A DNA stretch of 64,000 nucleotides from positions 38,327,952 to 38,391,951 of the forward strand of contig CM026397.1 in NCBI GenBank assembly GCA_014843695.1. The letters run 5' to 3'. Shown piece by piece: positions 61,827-64,000 of the stretch (within the stretch, counting starts at the first letter, position 1; each line of letters begins with the position of its first letter). Made by a program: the position numbers and the translations under genes. The notes beneath the pieces are model-generated. The model saw only the letters and a program-made list of their open reading frames with translations, searched no databases and was not told the origin of the DNA. This DNA comes from Archivesica marissinica (taxonomy: Eukaryota; Mollusca; Bivalvia; Venerida; Vesicomyidae).

Positions 61827-61865
61827 CTGTATCAGAGCATCTATACTTAACAGGGTGTCATTTTT

Positions 61866-62057
61866 AACTCTTTGCATGATGGGTAAAATAACTGCTATAA
61901 ATAGTTCAAGTAATTGTAGCAGATGACAATTAATTAATGTGATTTTCTAATTTGGAACTGAAAACTCTGGACAATTGTTATGGAATATCATTATAATTGT
62001 GTCGCTATGACATTTATTTGATTGTTATTTTCACCACTAGCGTGCAAAGAGCTAAAC
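61866..62057. mobile_element. MITE, TTAACTCTTTGC family, copy 3 (inverted)
   Basis: TTAACTCTTTGCATGATGGG at left and CTAGCGTGCAAAGAGCTAA at right; interior is the reverse complement of 21172-21383. Confidence 0.83.
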
Positions 62058-62164
62058 ATGCTTGCATATAGCCTAAACAATGTGTATGTATAGTGTCAAG
62101 CCTATGGTGTATCAAAATGTTCTTTAAAAAAAAGATGCACTTAATGCACTTATTTCTAATGTAT

Positions 62165-63003
62165 GAAACCAATGGATGCTCCCCAACCGCTCCCCAACCA
62201 ATGGATGCTCCCCAACCAATGGATGCTCCCCAACCGCTCCCCAACCGCTCCCCAACCAATGGATGCTCCCCAACCGCTCCCCAACCAATGGATGCTCCCC
62301 AGCCAATGGATGCTCCCCAACCAATGGATGCTCCCCAGCCAATGGATGCTCCACATTATGGATGCTCCCCAACCAATGGATGCTCCACATTATGGATGCT
62401 CCCCAACCAATGGATGCTCCCCAACCAATGGATGCTCCACATTATGGATGCTCCCCAACCAATGGATGCTCCACATTATGGATGCTCCACATTATGGATG
62501 CTCCCCAACCAATGGATGCTCCCCAACCAATGGATGCTCCACATTATGGATGCTCCCAAACCAATGGATGCTCCACATTATGGATGCTCCCCAACCAATG
62601 GATGCTCCCCAACCAATGGATGCTCCACATTATGGATGCTCCCCAACCAATGGATGCTCCACATTATGGATGCTCCCCAACCAATGGATGCTCCCCAACC
62701 AATGGATGCTCCCCAACCAATGGATGCTCCACATTATGGATGCTCCCCAACCAATGGATGCTCCCCAACCGCTCCCCAACCAATGGATGCTCCACATTAT
62801 GGATGCTCCCCAACCAATGGATGCTCCACATTATGGATGCTCCCCAACCAATGGATGCTCCACATTATGGATGCTCCCCAACCAATGGATGCTCCACATT
62901 ATGGATGCTCCCCAACCAATGGATGCTCCACATTATGGATGCTCCCCAACCAATGGATGCTCCACATTATGGATGCTCCCCAACCAATGGATGCTCCACA
63001 TTA
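62165..63003. repeat. Modular minisatellite of 18-, 16- and 11-bp blocks
   Basis: Blocks CCAACCAATGGATGCTCC (18), ACATTATGGATGCTCC (16) and CCAACCGCTCC (11) occur in mixed order; the left part uses the 11-mer, the right settles into 34-bp 18+16 composites. Long frames in all plus-strand frames are by-products. Confidence 0.95.
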
Positions 63004-63009
63004 ATATGG

Positions 63010-63272
63010 ATGCTTCTATTTTTGCATTTATTTATCGTCATTTTATAATTTGGAGGATAGAGCAATGATACAGACAGAGACCCATGCCAGAAATCTCCTC
63101 TTATTCTTTTACATGCACAGTGTAAAGTACCGACACTAGACCTCAGATTAAAGTCTCATCCGAAAGACAATGATATGAGTCGGAAGCATTTTAGTATGGT
63201 ATAGCGGGGGAACGAACTTGCAACCCCTGGATTACAAGTCCAGCATGTTAACCACTGGACCACTGATCCGCT
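63010..63272 (-). mobile_element. tRNA-derived SINE (family 1), reverse
   Basis: TTGGAGGATAGAGCAATGAT, AAGTCTCATCCGAAAGAC, box B region GAACTTGCAACCCC, head TGTTAACCACTGGACCACTG. The 5' boundary merges with the array, which may have grown from this copy's tail. Confidence 0.82.
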
Positions 63273-63299
63273 ACTGAAGGCTCTTGACCGACATGCTTT

Positions 63300-63900
63300 C
63301 TATATCAACAACCCAGTAAAGGGGAGATAAATGTGTATTAGTTACTGAAGATAACAAACGTTCTGGTTCATGTACCCTCTATACAAATATAAAAATGTAA
63401 TGCTTTCATGCTTAATTTGATTTTAGGAATACTTTTCCAGTTCACTATGCTCCAAATAACCATTCCATTCCACAACAAGAGCGTCATGCTGGCCCTGGGT
63501 CACTAACCTGAGTGTTAATCCTTTCAACACCACAGACCTCTCAATAGGCTTACAAAATGTGTTGACCCACATGAGCCGGCTCGTCACATCAGGATCTGCA
63601 CTTTTTGCAGGTAATATTACTATTTTTAGACAAAATAACCCATTTTGATAAATGAACTGGTCCAAATGTAATTTTCCTATTAATTTATTGGTCTAAAAAT
63701 ATCATGCACCAGTTAATTTCAGTTGGGTTGAATTGGTTAACAGAGCAATATATTAATGTTGCGGTGCAGGGAAAATCGGCAACAATTTAGTAATTTTACA
63801 TTTACCGATGCCATAGATCTTACATGTTTCGAAATCCGTTGTGTTTTTTTTCAATATGTTTATTTATCATCGCCCTTTGGTTAATCGTGTCAATGCCTCC
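63300..63900. other. Sequence around the candidate PH exon; otherwise nothing recognised
   Basis: Outside 63508-63595 there is no array, SINE or supported frame. Confidence 0.5.
63508..63595 (-). CDS. Weak candidate PH-domain exon
   Basis: Reading the minus strand, a possible exon with donor CAG/GTTAGT encodes DPDVTSRLMWVNTFCKPIER and about ten more residues. The pattern resembles the C-terminal helix of a PH domain (M.WVN.L), expected in the N-terminus of TBC1D2 proteins. It ends with two bases of a codon, so at least one further exon would be needed before 56904. The acceptor is poor and the match is short. Confidence 0.3.
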
Positions 63901-63904
63901 TGGC

Positions 63905-64000
63905 TCCAGAAGTGCAAGATACAGAAGGATAGTGCAAGATACAGCAGGATAGTGCAAGATACAGAATAGTGCAAGATACAGAAGGATAGTGCTAGATACA
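63905..64000. repeat. About 20-bp tandem repeat running off the right edge
   Basis: AGTGCAAGATACAGAAGGAT and shorter variants, at least five copies. Confidence 0.9.

Noticed and set aside
62093..63068. Three overlapping plus-strand frames of about 300 codons rich in Met, Asp, Ala and Pro
   Set aside because: All three frames are open because of the modular repeat; no independent coding signal.

Overview
The window is eukaryotic and intron-rich. It holds most of one minus-strand gene, a TBC1D2/TBC1D2B-type Rab GTPase-activating protein, embedded in an exceptional density of minisatellites and short mobile elements. Several tRNA-headed SINE families, many small inverted-repeat elements and the conserved invertebrate-like protein fit a lophotrochozoan, most likely a bivalve mollusc. 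That assignment is an inference from repeat character, not a proof.

Gene: sixteen exons (positions 58706 down to 9100) join with perfectly consistent splice phases into a 687-codon reading frame plus stop (2064 nt). Order in transcription: a 17-codon first exon (58656-58706), coiled-coil exons (56726-56904, 55358-55489, 53481-53730, 39489-39595, 35888-35979), linker exons (34527-34623, 33362-33500), TBC-domain exons (29187-29329, 28370-28481, 18196-18327, 17278-17415, 16236-16412, 13529-13663), then 11232-11309 and the terminal exon 9100-9201. Both catalytic fingers of TBC GAPs are present (IxxDxxR and YxQ). The PH domain expected at the N-terminus of the full-length family is absent from this set. 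One weak candidate PH exon lies at 63508-63595.

Repeats: about 31 kb of the 63 kb of known sequence is tandem repeat, in about 23 arrays with units of about 18 to 55 bp. The main discovery is that at least seven arrays or duplications have a unit that spans a splice junction of this gene, and an eighth spans its stop codon. Donor-spanning: exons at 18196, 33362 and 55358. Acceptor-spanning: exons ending at 11309, 16412, 29329 and 39595. So single exon boundaries occur as up to hundreds of tandem copies, each with a splice site and 8 to 50 nt of coding sequence. The largest (39585-44196, repeated 46949-51532) multiplies the acceptor of one coiled-coil exon.

Layout: 1-5168 44-bp array downstream of the gene; 5.2-9.1 kb small elements and 3' end; 9.1-18.3 kb C-terminal exons among arrays; 18.3-28.4 kb a 10-kb intron with SINEs, a fold-back element and a 2.7-kb array; 28.4-36 kb middle exons with pogo-like, hAT-like and other insertions; 36-39.3 kb 54-bp array; 39.6-53.4 kb giant splice-acceptor array, a 1.7-kb segment present twice, and a 1000-N gap, a layout that looks like an unmerged contig overlap; 53.5-58.7 kb N-terminal exons; 58.7-64 kb upstream or intronic repeats. 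No rRNA, true tRNA, CRISPR or bacterial-type features were seen.
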